DNA of 64,000 nucleotides from JAEUJZ01 sp964460115 (GCA_964460115.1 CAYWPR010000007.1:60964-124963); one strand, 5' to 3'. Positions 16,231 through 25,851 are shown, counted from the stretch's first letter. Program-made: numbers and translations. Notes: generated by a model not told the origin, from the letters alone.

Positions 16231-18492
16231 TCAAAATCGGCCACGGACCCCGATGGAGGGAAGAATCCAGTGAAAGCCATTTATCATCGGCTGATCAAAA
16301 CGGGTCGCGGAGCCGTCGCTTGGATAGGAAACGCCGAATACCGCCTGACTGTACGTGCTATTGACGACCTCTAAAAATGCATCGATGGCGAAGCGGCGAA
16401 ACAGCCATTCGCGGTCCAGTCGCAAGTCTAGCTGAATGGCATCGGGCAGTCGCTCGTTATTGCGAATCGTCGCGCTGCCATCGGGAGGGCGCAGTTTGCT
16501 ATAAGGGCGACCGGTCGCGTAGTAAAAGCGAGCTCCGGCCATCAAGTTCCAGGGCAGACGAACTTGCACGACCAGGTTCAATACATGCGTTTGATCATAA
16601 TCGGCCGGACGCAGCCCGCAGGAAAAGGCGCGCTCGGCGCGACCGAGCGTGTAGGCCAGCCAGCCCGTAACGCGGCCATGATGGCGGCGCAGCATGGTTT
16701 CTACGCCGTAAGAGGTTCCGTTTACTTGCCGCAGCAAGTCCGCAATATAGCCAGTTAGCGAGTCGGGCGGCGGCGATGCGCAAAGCATGGGCGTAAAGTC
16801 CAAAACGACATCGGTACTATTAAAGTAGCGCTGATAAAATCCGGTCGCTGACAGCGTCATAGACCATGGCAGTTTTAGCTCCTCGCCGACCGCCGCATGC
16901 ATGGCGCGCTGCAGACCTAGCTGCAAAGCAAATGTATCGATTCCGGGCAGGGCCACCGGAAAACTCGGCGGTTGCTGGTAGTAGCCATAACCGGCATGCA
17001 GAGTCAGCCAGTCGTTTAAGACCGCTTGTACCTGAAAGCGCGGATCGATGCCCAAAAGGGTTACGGCGCCGGCGTGATAGACATCTAGGCGAGCACTGAC
17101 GGTAGCCGTCAGCGCACGCAGCGGACCGATGCTGGCCACTGCAAAGCCGCTGCCGACGACGCCATCTCGAGCGCCGGCGAGCTCACCCAGGTCATCGGGA
17201 CGCGCCCGCACCGGATCCGCGGCGAAATTTTTGCCTTCAAAGCGCGACAGCTCGCTGTCTACCCCGAGCCGCAGCTTCAGCCATGGCCAGCGCCAGGCGG
17301 CGATGGTTCGCAGGTTCAGCGACAATTTGCGCACGCCATTGCCCTGAAAAATGGCCATCTCGTCAAAACCGCCGACCACCGCGTTTTCTAGCGTCAGCCG
17401 ACCAAAATGGCCAATGTGCCGCACTTGCACTCGATGAAAAGTCTGCCGAAATGTATTGTCTACGGTTCTTTCGGTACGCTGCGTCAGCGCGACATTGGCG
17501 ATGCTCAGCTCGTCAAAAGAACCAAGCGCCTGTACGGTCAAACCTTTCCAATCGAGCCGCAGTTGATAATCCCAGTAATTGACGCCAATGCGATTGTCGA
17601 TGGCGTGCACGATGGGCCCCGGATAGCCGTAGTGTCCGGAAAGCGTCACACGCACATTTGCCGGCAGGGCCAGCTCGACAAGCGCGGAAATATCAAAAAG
17701 CCTTATCTCGAGTTCTCCGTGATATCCGTCGCTGCGTCCAGGCCGCGTATGCGCATCAATAATGCCGCCGGCATATCGTCCGTATGAGGCATCATAGGCA
17801 CCGGGGTAAAAGTCGAGCTGCTCGACGAGGCGCGCATGAATGACTCCGCCGCCGACCAGCAGATGAAAAAGTTGCGGCATGCGCATGCCGTCCAGAAAAA
17901 ATCCGTTCATTCCCGGACTGGCGCCGCGCACGACAAACAGCGGCAATAGCGGAATCGGAGTCGCAACCCCGGGCAAAAGCCCAATGGTACGAAACGGATC
18001 TCCCAGCGTGCCCGGCAATGTGGTCAGTTCTTCGCCGCGCAGCGTCAAATGCTCGCCTTGGTTTGGGACCTCGCCGCGCACCACGGCGGTAAATGGGTCG
18101 CGATAGGCCGGCTGCGCCGACAAAAGGTATTCGGCAAAAGTGCTGCCACTTTTCGGCGTCAGCTCTGTTTGAGTGTGCAGCGTCTGAAAATGCGGAGCCG
18201 TGATGGTTACGGAAACCTTCTGGCCGGTCGCGAAAAATTGCGCCGGCAAAGACAAGCTGAATTCGCCGTTGGCGTCGGTTTGGGCGCGATAGCTTGCGCC
18301 CGCAACTTGCACTGCGACCTCGGCTTGGGAAATGCGCACGATAGAGCCGCGCTTATAAACTCGTCCGCGCAGCACAGCGGGACTTTCAGCGGCCAAGGCC
18401 GTGGTCGCGACCGTGGAAAAAATCAAAAACACGCCCAGACAGGCCAGCCGGACGGCAAAATGCAGCCGAACGCGCGACAGCGACGTGAACAA
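16231..18492 (-). CDS. TonB-dependent receptor with carboxypeptidase-regulatory-like N-terminus
   Basis: The 753-residue outer-membrane protein has a signal peptide ending near ALAAES (about 34). A CarboxypepD_reg-like beta-sandwich follows (about 38-120, with TDANGEFSL). A plug domain lies at about 140-245 (LTLRGEELTTLPG, FFLDGMRMP, GAYDASYGRYAGGIIDA), then a beta-barrel ending in GVRGRF. It should import or export a large ligand with energy from an ExbB/ExbD/TonB system; the ligand is unknown. The start is a TTG without a clear ribosome-binding site. It begins 32 bp after the alpha-2-macroglobulin stop, so the two are probably expressed together, an uncommon pairing. Confidence 0.88.
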   Translation of the reverse strand: MFTSLSRVRLHFAVRLACLGVFLIFSTVATTALAAESPAVLRGRVYKRGSIVRISQAEVAVQVAGASYRAQTDANGEFSLSLPAQFFATGQKVSVTITAPHFQTLHTQTELTPKSGSTFAEYLLSAQPAYRDPFTAVVRGEVPNQGEHLTLRGEELTTLPGTLGDPFRTIGLLPGVATPIPLLPLFVVRGASPGMNGFFLDGMRMPQLFHLLVGGGVIHARLVEQLDFYPGAYDASYGRYAGGIIDAHTRPGRSDGYHGELEIRLFDISALVELALPANVRVTLSGHYGYPGPIVHAIDNRIGVNYWDYQLRLDWKGLTVQALGSFDELSIANVALTQRTERTVDNTFRQTFHRVQVRHIGHFGRLTLENAVVGGFDEMAIFQGNGVRKLSLNLRTIAAWRWPWLKLRLGVDSELSRFEGKNFAADPVRARPDDLGELAGARDGVVGSGFAVASIGPLRALTATVSARLDVYHAGAVTLLGIDPRFQVQAVLNDWLTLHAGYGYYQQPPSFPVALPGIDTFALQLGLQRAMHAAVGEELKLPWSMTLSATGFYQRYFNSTDVVLDFTPMLCASPPPDSLTGYIADLLRQVNGTSYGVETMLRRHHGRVTGWLAYTLGRAERAFSCGLRPADYDQTHVLNLVVQVRLPWNLMAGARFYYATGRPYSKLRPPDGSATIRNNERLPDAIQLDLRLDREWLFRRFAIDAFLEVVNSTYSQAVFGVSYPSDGSATRFDQPMINGFHWILPSIGVRGRF

Positions 18493-18524
18493 TTCGCGTA
18501 ACTTAGCACAGCCTTTTAGATTGG

Positions 18525-21500
18525 CTATGGATCGATGCGAATACGCGTGCCCTCTACCCAGGTCTTATGCTCATCGGAGTAGTACAGATAGGCGCTGGAC
18601 GCGGGGGCCAAATATTCGCCGGGCACCACGGCCAAAAGATCAATGGGCAGTTTGAGCTCTTCGCTGGGTTTCATCTCGCGCAGATACAGAATCACTTCGC
18701 GCGGCTTGGTTTCGTAAAACGCGATAAGGCCCTTGTCGCGCAGTTCCTTAAGCTGCCAAGTCTGAAAGCTGGTGCCGCCGGGAATGCCCACGCGGACTAG
18801 GGTCATGGGTTGGCCTTTGTCGCTCTTGTTGGTCACGGTGACGTTGAGCCGTACCGACTCTCCCATTTTGGCCTGCGGACGTTCCAGCTCAGTCGTCAGC
18901 GCGATTTTCGCTTCGAGACTTTTGGCCGGGGTCAATGCGCGGTACTGCACCCCCAGGGTAAAGGGCAGCGGCGCCTGGCTGCTAGCGCGCAGTTCAATTC
19001 GGTTTTTGCCGGGTTTTAGAAACTGCCCCAGGCTGCTAAATAACAGCGGTTCGCGATGGCCCGCCTCATAACGAATTTCGCCCAGGCGTTGGCCGTTGAT
19101 GTGCAGCGCGACCTCGCCACCCGTGTCCATGCGCGCACTGGCTGCGGCATAGGCGGTAATCGCCTTAAGCGCCAGCACCGTAGCCTGCGTCGCCCCCCAA
19201 GCACCAAAGCCTCCGCGGTGGCTGAGCAGCCATTCCATCGCCCGGCGCACTTTGTCCTCAAAACCGCCCGCCTTGATCAGAGCCATGGCGGCCAGCGCCG
19301 TCGTTTCTACGTGCAAATTGAGGCCAGAAGAGCGGGTGATGCTGTGATTCGCCTTGGTATAAGCTCCGTTTTCGTCCTGCATGGCAGAAAGCCGCTGCAC
19401 GGCCATTTGCCCCGCTGGCTGCCGACCGCTGTTTAGCAAAATGTTGGCGTAAAGCGCCAGCAGATAGGCGTCTTGCGTTTCGCTGGCCAGCCGCGCCGCC
19501 CCATCTATTTCTTTGTCGAGGTCGTTTTGATGTGCCTCGGTGAGGCTATAAGTAATGTAGGCATCGGTGACCGCAGCAGATGCGGCACCGAAGCTGTCCA
19601 GCGCTTTGGCATCGCGCAGGTAGCCGCCATGGCCGTCGCGGCGGTCGCGCAGCCAGGCGGCTGTACGGGCCAGCATTTCGCCATCCACGTCGTAGATCTC
19701 TTTCATGTCCACGAACTGGGCCAAGCCGTAGGCGCTAAGCGCCTCGTGCCCGGGTACTGCACCAAACCATTCATAGCCTTTTTCTTTGGTTTCAAAGCCA
19801 ATAAGCCGCTTGTAGCCATCGTCGATAAGACGAGTGGCTCGTTCAATAAGCAGCGGATCCGCGATGGCTTGCTGCTTCAGAGCGCGCAAGATCATGACAT
19901 TAGGGTAATTGCTGCTCGATGCTTGCTCGAAGCAGCCGCAGGGCTGTTGCAGCATGCCGTCAAGTCCGCTCAGCAGGCTTGCGACCGGCGTCGGATAAAG
20001 CTTGAGCGTACCGTCAAGCGCATCGAGCATCGCGTCACCTAAGTCCAGCTCGGCCGACCATTGCCCCAAAACCTGACCGCTTTGGCCTACCTGCTGCGGA
20101 AAGCCAAGGGGGCTAATGCGCAGTTCGCGCACAAATTCATCGCGTAGCCCGTCGGCGCTGGCCGCAAAGCGCACCGCCGTTTGGCCCTGCCGGCCCGCCA
20201 CAGTAAGCGGATAGTAAAGAGCATCGCGAGCCGCCGGCGCCAAGCTTCCGCTGGTTCGTTCCACGGGGCGATCCAGGGCCAAAAGGTCGCCAAAGTGCGC
20301 TTCCAGCTCGACTTTGAGGGCCCGATTGCATTCATTGGTCAGCATCAAAGGCAGACGAATTTTGTCTTTGGCGCTGACTTCGACGGGAAGCTTGACGGCC
20401 AGGCTAAATGGCAGCTTGGATTTTAGAACCGTCTCATCTCGTCCGGCAGCGCCGCCGCCGACCCCTTCGGCAATGACGCGAAACGAGGTGACGGCGTCAG
20501 AAAGATAGAAAGTGACGGTGGCATTGCCATCTTTGCCGGTTTGCACCGTGGGCAGCCAGGCAATGGTTTCGCGAAAATCGGTGCGTGGACCGCTGTAATC
20601 GCCGCGATAAATCGGTGCTGGAAACACTCGAACGGGGACCAAGGCGGGTTCGGGCGCCGCGCGGGCCAATTCTCCGGCGGGCAGCATTTGCGGCTGGGCC
20701 AACGGCGGTGGGCGGCGCAGGGCCGGCTCAGCAATCATTTGCTTGACCGGCGCAGCGACGATTGGCAGCGGTGGCGGCGGCATGGCCGCTAAGGCCGGTG
20801 GTAGAGCAGGGCGCTCAGCCGCAGCTTTGGCGCGCGGTGGGCTTTTTGAATCCGCGAGCAAAAGACGGCGATTCGCAAGCGCCTCTGCGGCGACTTCGCG
20901 CTTCGCGATTTCCGCATCTTTGGCGGGCCTGAGGTTGGCTTTTTCATCGGCCGGAGCCGGGGCCGGCAACGCCGGGCGTAGGGCCTTTTGCGCCGGAAGC
21001 GGGCCTGGACCAATGCCGGGCGCCATCCCCTTGCGCAATCCGCCAAAATCGCCCCCTGCGAGCACTTGACCCTCTGGCTCAGCCAATGCTGCGGGAGTCG
21101 GGGTAGATATGGGCGGCGGCGGGTTCAAGACAGGCTGCCACTCGAATTTGCGCCACCCCGACGTGCCCATCAAAAGATCCAGGGCCAGCGCTGATTTGGC
21201 CTCGGTCAGATCGAAATAAAAATTCGGCTCTGGAACTTTGTCGGGAAATTCCGGCTCAAGATACAGCCGGCTGAGCATGTGACCGGTTTTGTCGTCCGCA
21301 AATGACAGCACGGTGTCATCGACGACCGAAAGGGCCAGTTCCGCCGGCTGCGGCTTGCCTTGGGGGCTGCGGGTGCTGATGCTCAGGGTGACTTGATCGC
21401 GCGGCGAGTACGCGAATCCGGGCCCGACCTTATTGGGCACAACTCGGATGTTTAAACGGGCGCGGCGGTTGCGATAGACGAGGCGTTCGGCCAAGGGATT

Positions 21501-22925
21501 TAGCTGCTCGTCAAAGACGGTGACTCGCGCCGCTCCTTGCAAGCGGGCCAGCGCTTTTGTGTCATCGCCTTCCGCTTGGTTTTTAGGCTCTAGATAGACG
21601 ATGGCGGGCTTGCCCCGTTCTACTTGCACGGTGGCCGCATCGAGAAAATTCTCGCGCAAGACCGCGGCGACGGTGACTTGGCGCGTCTCGGTGCAGCGGA
21701 CGCTGACCCGCAGCGCCGGCAGCTCTCCATCCAAATCATCGAAGCTGCGCAGTACGCAGCCGGTCGGCGCAGAAAGCGGCAACGCATAATGCTCCAAGAT
21801 CCCCAGCGGTTTGTCGATCTCGACGTGATAGCTACGTCCCGTGGATGGAGTAAATTCGACGCGACCTAGGCCGTCGCGGACGGTCTCGAAGCGGGCGAGG
21901 GTTGCCCCGTGATCATCGACGATTCGACCGCTGACATCGGCCGGTTTGCCAAGCGGCGTCTTGGCGGCAAAATAGACGCGCCCGCTAAGCCCTTCGACGA
22001 GCTGCCCGCCCTCGGGAAAGATCGAGACGCTCAACTTCTTTAGCAAAATCGGAATGCGCTTGGCGATGGATTCGGTCACGCCGCCGTCGTCCGCTAGCAC
22101 GGTGAGAAGGCCATCGCCCAAAGCAATTTCGGGCGGCAGCGCAAACTTCAGCACGCCGGCGCCGCTGGCGCTAGTCACTAGGGTCGAGCGCGGCAGATCT
22201 TGCCCATCTAGGCGAATGAGCCCGCTTAGCGGATGGTTCGCCAGCGGCTCGCCCGTTGGACGCTTGACTTCGATGGTGGCGCTGACTTCATCGCCGGGCC
22301 CATAGGATTTGCGTACAAACTCCAATTTCATTTTGAGGCGCGGCGGTTCATAGGTCGAGACGACCAGAGTTCGTTCTGCGGATTGGCCGTCGAAGCTTCT
22401 GACCTGCAAGCTGTACTCGCCGCCTTCCAATCCGTCGGCCAGTTCGAAGTCGGCCTGAGCCATTGCCGCTTGCGGCTGGACGCGGCGGGTGGCCACAGCA
22501 GCCCCTTGGGGATTTTTCAGCTCAATGAGCAAGCCCTTTTGCGCGGGCTCAGGCTCGGTAAAACTGCGCGCCTGTAAGTCCCAAATCTTTAGCCAAATGG
22601 TTTCGCCAGGCTTATATAGCGGCTTATCTATCTGAATATAGAAGCGTCGTCCTATATGACCTTGAAAAAAGCTACTGATTTGGCTGCGCAATCGCGCCGG
22701 GTCCGATGCTGGGCTACGTCGCGCGGTGGGCGGAGGAGCAGCCTCAGCCGATAGCGGCGGGACCGGCGATTTTTTGCCCGCACTGGCATTGGCGGCATCG
22801 CTGTTTATCGCCTTGATTTCCGGACTACTTGTTCGATCAGAATTTCCCGTCGGGCAGGCCGTAAGTGCCGTCGCTGCGCAAAGCAAAGCATACCGGGCTA
22901 GCGCCCGAACCCAAAGACTTCGCAT
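18525..22925 (-). CDS. Bacterial alpha-2-macroglobulin family lipoprotein
   Basis: The 1466-residue protein begins with a lipoprotein signal peptide (LTAC, Cys24), followed by macroglobulin beta-sandwich domains; FYIQIDKPLYKPGETIW is the typical MG2-like block. The thioester motif is CFEQ (near 998, in PCGCFEQAS), followed by the helical thioester domain and a C-terminal receptor-like domain. Such proteins trap proteases after cleavage of a bait region. Here residues about 600-770 form a long Pro/Ala-rich insert at the bait position, so it could be cut by many proteases. Bacterial copies often sit beside pbpC; this one does not and is followed instead by a TonB receptor. AGGAGG precedes the ATG. 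Confidence 0.93.
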   Translation of the reverse strand: MRSLWVRALARYALLCAATALTACPTGNSDRTSSPEIKAINSDAANASAGKKSPVPPLSAEAAPPPTARRSPASDPARLRSQISSFFQGHIGRRFYIQIDKPLYKPGETIWLKIWDLQARSFTEPEPAQKGLLIELKNPQGAAVATRRVQPQAAMAQADFELADGLEGGEYSLQVRSFDGQSAERTLVVSTYEPPRLKMKLEFVRKSYGPGDEVSATIEVKRPTGEPLANHPLSGLIRLDGQDLPRSTLVTSASGAGVLKFALPPEIALGDGLLTVLADDGGVTESIAKRIPILLKKLSVSIFPEGGQLVEGLSGRVYFAAKTPLGKPADVSGRIVDDHGATLARFETVRDGLGRVEFTPSTGRSYHVEIDKPLGILEHYALPLSAPTGCVLRSFDDLDGELPALRVSVRCTETRQVTVAAVLRENFLDAATVQVERGKPAIVYLEPKNQAEGDDTKALARLQGAARVTVFDEQLNPLAERLVYRNRRARLNIRVVPNKVGPGFAYSPRDQVTLSISTRSPQGKPQPAELALSVVDDTVLSFADDKTGHMLSRLYLEPEFPDKVPEPNFYFDLTEAKSALALDLLMGTSGWRKFEWQPVLNPPPPISTPTPAALAEPEGQVLAGGDFGGLRKGMAPGIGPGPLPAQKALRPALPAPAPADEKANLRPAKDAEIAKREVAAEALANRRLLLADSKSPPRAKAAAERPALPPALAAMPPPPLPIVAAPVKQMIAEPALRRPPPLAQPQMLPAGELARAAPEPALVPVRVFPAPIYRGDYSGPRTDFRETIAWLPTVQTGKDGNATVTFYLSDAVTSFRVIAEGVGGGAAGRDETVLKSKLPFSLAVKLPVEVSAKDKIRLPLMLTNECNRALKVELEAHFGDLLALDRPVERTSGSLAPAARDALYYPLTVAGRQGQTAVRFAASADGLRDEFVRELRISPLGFPQQVGQSGQVLGQWSAELDLGDAMLDALDGTLKLYPTPVASLLSGLDGMLQQPCGCFEQASSSNYPNVMILRALKQQAIADPLLIERATRLIDDGYKRLIGFETKEKGYEWFGAVPGHEALSAYGLAQFVDMKEIYDVDGEMLARTAAWLRDRRDGHGGYLRDAKALDSFGAASAAVTDAYITYSLTEAHQNDLDKEIDGAARLASETQDAYLLALYANILLNSGRQPAGQMAVQRLSAMQDENGAYTKANHSITRSSGLNLHVETTALAAMALIKAGGFEDKVRRAMEWLLSHRGGFGAWGATQATVLALKAITAYAAASARMDTGGEVALHINGQRLGEIRYEAGHREPLLFSSLGQFLKPGKNRIELRASSQAPLPFTLGVQYRALTPAKSLEAKIALTTELERPQAKMGESVRLNVTVTNKSDKGQPMTLVRVGIPGGTSFQTWQLKELRDKGLIAFYETKPREVILYLREMKPSEELKLPIDLLAVVPGEYLAPASSAYLYYSDEHKTWVEGTRIRIDP

Positions 22926-22978
22926 CAGGCCTCCTGGCTGCGTTGCGGCCGCAGAGATTTGTAAAAGTACAATAAGCG

Positions 22979-22984
22979 ATTATA
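22979..22984 (-). promoter_or_regulatory. -10 element of the alpha-2-macroglobulin promoter
   Basis: A perfect TATAAT on the minus strand lies 53 bases before the ATG at 22925. No good -35 box is present at 16-18 bp, so this is a weak or activator-dependent promoter candidate. Confidence 0.35.
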
Positions 22985-23044
22985 TAGCTGGACCGTCAGC
23001 CCTGAAAGGCATCAGCGCTGACGGTCTGTGGCGTCGAGACGCGA

Positions 23045-24586
23045 CTAGCGTGGAAGCAGGTATTCGATCAGTGTAGAAACACCAAAACCGGTGGCGCCTT
23101 TGGACTGGTGGCCCCATTCTTTGGACGCTTGCACCGGACCGGCCATGTCGACGTGCACCCAGGGCGTTTCGCCGACAAATTCCTTTAGAAACAGGCCGGC
23201 AGTGATGCACCCGCCGGCGCGTTCGCTGGCGCAGTTTTTGAAATCGGCGATTTCGCTTTTGAGCATTTCTAACATGCGCTCTGGCAGCGGCAGTTGCCAC
23301 ATGTCCTCGCCGACGTGTCGCGCTGCATCTAGCAAGCGATCGGCCATGCCTTGGTGGTTGCTAAGGACTCCGGCAACGTGCGGTCCCAGGGCGACCGTGC
23401 AAGCCCCGGTGAGCGTTGCGAAATCCAAAATTTCATCGGGCTTGATGGTGTTTAGCGCGTAGGTGATGGCGTCGGCAATGGTCAAGCGGCCTTCGGCATC
23501 GGTATTGGTAATCTCGACGGTCTTGCCGCTTAAGGAACGTATGACATCGCCGAGTTTGTAAGCACTTCCAGATGGCATGTTTTCCGTGGCGGCACATAGA
23601 ATATGCACCTCGTGCGGACAGTTGAGCGGACGCAAGGCTGCGGCCACACCTAAAACCGTGGCGCCGCCGCCCATGTCCATCTTCATGTCCATCATGCCTT
23701 CCATCGTCTTTATCGCCAGACCGCCCGAATCAAAGGTCACCGATTTGCCAATGAGGACGATGCGGCGATGCGAGGGCGATACTTTGTCGGCATTTGGACG
23801 ATAGACCAGGTGCAAAAAGCGCGGCTCTTCATGCGAACCGCGGGCCACTGCCAAATACAGGCCCATTCCAAGCTCGGCGCACTCTTTGGGCCCAAGCACG
23901 GTAAGCTCCAGTTGATGGTCGCGCGCTATCTGCGCCGCGATTTCCACCAAGTGGCGCGGAGTCATCTCACTGGCCCCTTCATTGACCAAATCGCGAGCGA
24001 GCATGACGCCGCGGGCTATCGCTTCGCCGCGCAGGGCGCCGCTTGTAAGCGCCGGCGGCGGTGCATAAGAAGCGGTGGCCGGTTTGGCACCGGAAATCCA
24101 CGGCAGAAAGACGACTTCTTCAACTGTCGAAGGCCGCTTGCGTTCGCCGGTCCAGTAGCGATCAAATTGATAGGCACCAAGCAGCGCCCCTTCGACCAGA
24201 AACTGTCCGATGCGTTCGGCGCCCACGGCATCCAGGGTTGGCAGTACCATTCCGACGCTGCGTGCGCGGCTGGCATTGGCCGTGCGGATGGCGCGGGCGA
24301 TTGTGTGGCGTACATCGCTTGGCACAAAGTCCTTGCGCTTGCCGCCGCCCAGCAGCAGCAGGCGCGTGGCCCCGACTTTGCCATGAGTATGTATGTTCAA
24401 GTACTGAGTTTTCTTTCCAGAAAACTGCTCTTCTTCGAACAGCTTGAAAAGTAATTTGCCGAACGATTGTTCTAGCGCTTGAAGTATGGGATTTTCAGCG
24501 CATTCGCCTTCGAATAGCAACACGGCGCAAAGATCGACGTGCCGTGTTGCTAAATCCTGCTCCGTTGTAGGAAATGTGAAGTGCAT
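23045..24586 (-). CDS. pepA: Leucyl aminopeptidase (M17 family)
   Basis: This cytosolic dizinc aminopeptidase removes N-terminal residues from peptides. The 513-residue length and two-domain layout are typical. The N-terminal domain reaches about 190. The catalytic domain carries the metal-binding lysine and Asp in LIGKSVTFDSGGLAIK, MKMDMGGGA, and the family signature NTDAEGRLTIADA. The ATG at 24586 is preferred over the TTG at 24592 because AGGAG lies 9 bases before it. It ends about 120 bp before the macroglobulin gene on the same strand. It is divergent from the ArsA-like gene; the shared 180-bp spacer holds a 17-bp near-palindrome. Confidence 0.95.
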   Translation of the reverse strand: MHFTFPTTEQDLATRHVDLCAVLLFEGECAENPILQALEQSFGKLLFKLFEEEQFSGKKTQYLNIHTHGKVGATRLLLLGGGKRKDFVPSDVRHTIARAIRTANASRARSVGMVLPTLDAVGAERIGQFLVEGALLGAYQFDRYWTGERKRPSTVEEVVFLPWISGAKPATASYAPPPALTSGALRGEAIARGVMLARDLVNEGASEMTPRHLVEIAAQIARDHQLELTVLGPKECAELGMGLYLAVARGSHEEPRFLHLVYRPNADKVSPSHRRIVLIGKSVTFDSGGLAIKTMEGMMDMKMDMGGGATVLGVAAALRPLNCPHEVHILCAATENMPSGSAYKLGDVIRSLSGKTVEITNTDAEGRLTIADAITYALNTIKPDEILDFATLTGACTVALGPHVAGVLSNHQGMADRLLDAARHVGEDMWQLPLPERMLEMLKSEIADFKNCASERAGGCITAGLFLKEFVGETPWVHVDMAGPVQASKEWGHQSKGATGFGVSTLIEYLLPR

Positions 24587-24661
24587 TTCCAAGTTCTCCT
24601 AATTAGTTTCCAGGCTAGGTTGGTAGCAGATCATACACCTGTTTTTTCATGGCCATAGCTT

Positions 24662-24678
24662 TTGTAATCTAGATACAA
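24662..24678. promoter_or_regulatory. Near-perfect palindrome in the pepA/arsA-like divergent spacer
   Basis: TTGT-a-ATCTAGAT-ACAA: an 8-bp perfect core flanked by TTGT/ACAA with one extra base. It is a plausible operator for one or both divergent genes. Its ligand is unknown. Confidence 0.4.
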
Positions 24679-24731
24679 GCATTTTTTACATATATTGCAC
24701 CACCTATAGAATTCAGCGCCGCGCGGCTGCG

Positions 24732-24761
24732 TTGACAAGCTCGGTTGCTCCACGGTAGCTT
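24732..24761 (+). promoter_or_regulatory. Promoter candidate giving a leaderless mRNA
   Basis: Perfect -35 TTGACA (24732-24737), an 18-bp spacer and a weak -10 TAGCTT (24756-24761) that fits TANNNT. The -10 ends 6 bases before the GTG at 24768, so transcription would begin at or next to the start codon. Confidence 0.4.
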
Positions 24762-24767
24762 GCGGAA

Positions 24768-25718
24768 GTGCATACGCATCCCCTGCTGGACTGCCGGCTG
24801 CTGATCATTGCAGGCAAAGGCGGAGTTGGACGCACGACCGTGGCGAGCGCGGTGGCGCTAGCGGCTGCACAACGCGGCAAAAAGGTGCTGCTGGCCCAGA
24901 CCAAGTCGCGCGACCGTCTGCCGCAACTGTTTGGCGTCTCGCGCTCGTTTGCCGAAGTTCAGCCGGTAGAGCCGAACCTTTGGGCCGTGAACATGACCCC
25001 CGAAGCTGCCATTCGCGAGTATGGGGTCATGGTTTTGCACTCGTCTTTTATTTATCGGCAGGTCTTCGAGCGCGATGTCGTTCGCGCCTTTCTGCGCGCC
25101 ATCCCCGGACTTTACGACTACAGCATGCTGGGCAAAGTCTGGTATCACACCACCGAACAAAGCGGCGGTCGGCCGCGCTTCGATCTGGTGGTGCTGGATG
25201 GCCCGGCTACCGGACACATTCTGACGCTACTCGCCATTCCCAAAGTGATTTTAGAAACGGTTCCTGAAGGTCCGCTAACCGTTCCGACGCGTGAATGTCA
25301 GAAGCTTCTGACCGACCCGGCCAAGACGCAGACGCTGCTTGTGACCTTGGCCGAAGATTTGCCGGTGTCTGAAACGCGTCAACTGGCGCAAGGGCTGAAA
25401 CGTCTGGGCGTGGCGCAGGGCGGCGTGGTCGTCAATCGGCTTTATCCGCCGCGCTTTGGCGCCGGAATGAATGCGCTGGCTCTCGACGAACTGCAAAATG
25501 CGCTGAATGACCCAGAGTATGGCGCAATGCTCAAAGCCGCGCGTTTGCAAAGACAGCGGGCGCGGCTCAACGAGCACTACGTCGAAAAGCTGCGCGGGGA
25601 ATTGCCGCTACGGCAGCTTCATCTGCCGTACCTTTTTACAAATGAAGTAACGCGCCAGTCCATCGAGGTCCTGGCCGAGCGACTGGGCGAACAAATTGCT
25701 GCGGGTGCAGAGTCCTAA
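24768..25718 (+). CDS. ArsA/GET3-like P-loop ATPase with Arg in the Walker A lysine position
   Basis: The 316-residue protein belongs to the ArsA group of deviant Walker A ATPases. GKGGVGRTT spans residues 16-24, DGPATGH matches the DTAPTGH switch region, and VVNRLYPPR lies later. The usual invariant second lysine (GKGGVGKT) is Arg22; the first, intermonomer lysine K17 is kept. It is a single-domain copy, and no arsenic genes (arsB, arsC, arsR) are nearby, so arsenite export is unlikely to be its job; targeting or assembly roles like GET3 are possible. No ribosome-binding site of normal spacing precedes the GTG, and a promoter sits immediately upstream, so it may be read from a leaderless mRNA. 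Confidence 0.85.
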   Translation: MHTHPLLDCRLLIIAGKGGVGRTTVASAVALAAAQRGKKVLLAQTKSRDRLPQLFGVSRSFAEVQPVEPNLWAVNMTPEAAIREYGVMVLHSSFIYRQVFERDVVRAFLRAIPGLYDYSMLGKVWYHTTEQSGGRPRFDLVVLDGPATGHILTLLAIPKVILETVPEGPLTVPTRECQKLLTDPAKTQTLLVTLAEDLPVSETRQLAQGLKRLGVAQGGVVVNRLYPPRFGAGMNALALDELQNALNDPEYGAMLKAARLQRQRARLNEHYVEKLRGELPLRQLHLPYLFTNEVTRQSIEVLAERLGEQIAAGAES

Positions 25719-25811
25719 GCACGACCCCTTGGCCGGTCACAGGTACGTCTAAGCGTCAAAGAGGATTGGCGCATCCGCGGACCACGAGTGCACCCCTTGT
25801 GTGCCAAGATG

Positions 25812-25847
25812 CGCCGCTCGCTTGCCGAAGGCGCAAGCAATGCGGCG
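25812..25847. terminator. Bidirectional hairpin between convergent genes
   Basis: CGCCGC-tc-GCTTGC, a 7-nt loop, then GCAAGC-aat-GCGGCG, followed by TTATCT on the plus strand. It sits just before the stop of the Sel1 gene and after the ArsA-like gene, so it can serve both. Confidence 0.55.
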
Positions 25848-25851
25848 TTAT

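Noticed and set aside
20600..21130. Frameshift in the alpha-2-macroglobulin at the Pro/Ala-rich stretch
   Set aside because: The frame stays open and conserved domains resume in the same frame on both sides, so it is an in-frame insert.
23768..24454. 228-codon plus-strand frame antisense to pepA
   Set aside because: pepA motifs on the other strand are unambiguous; this frame lacks any domain.
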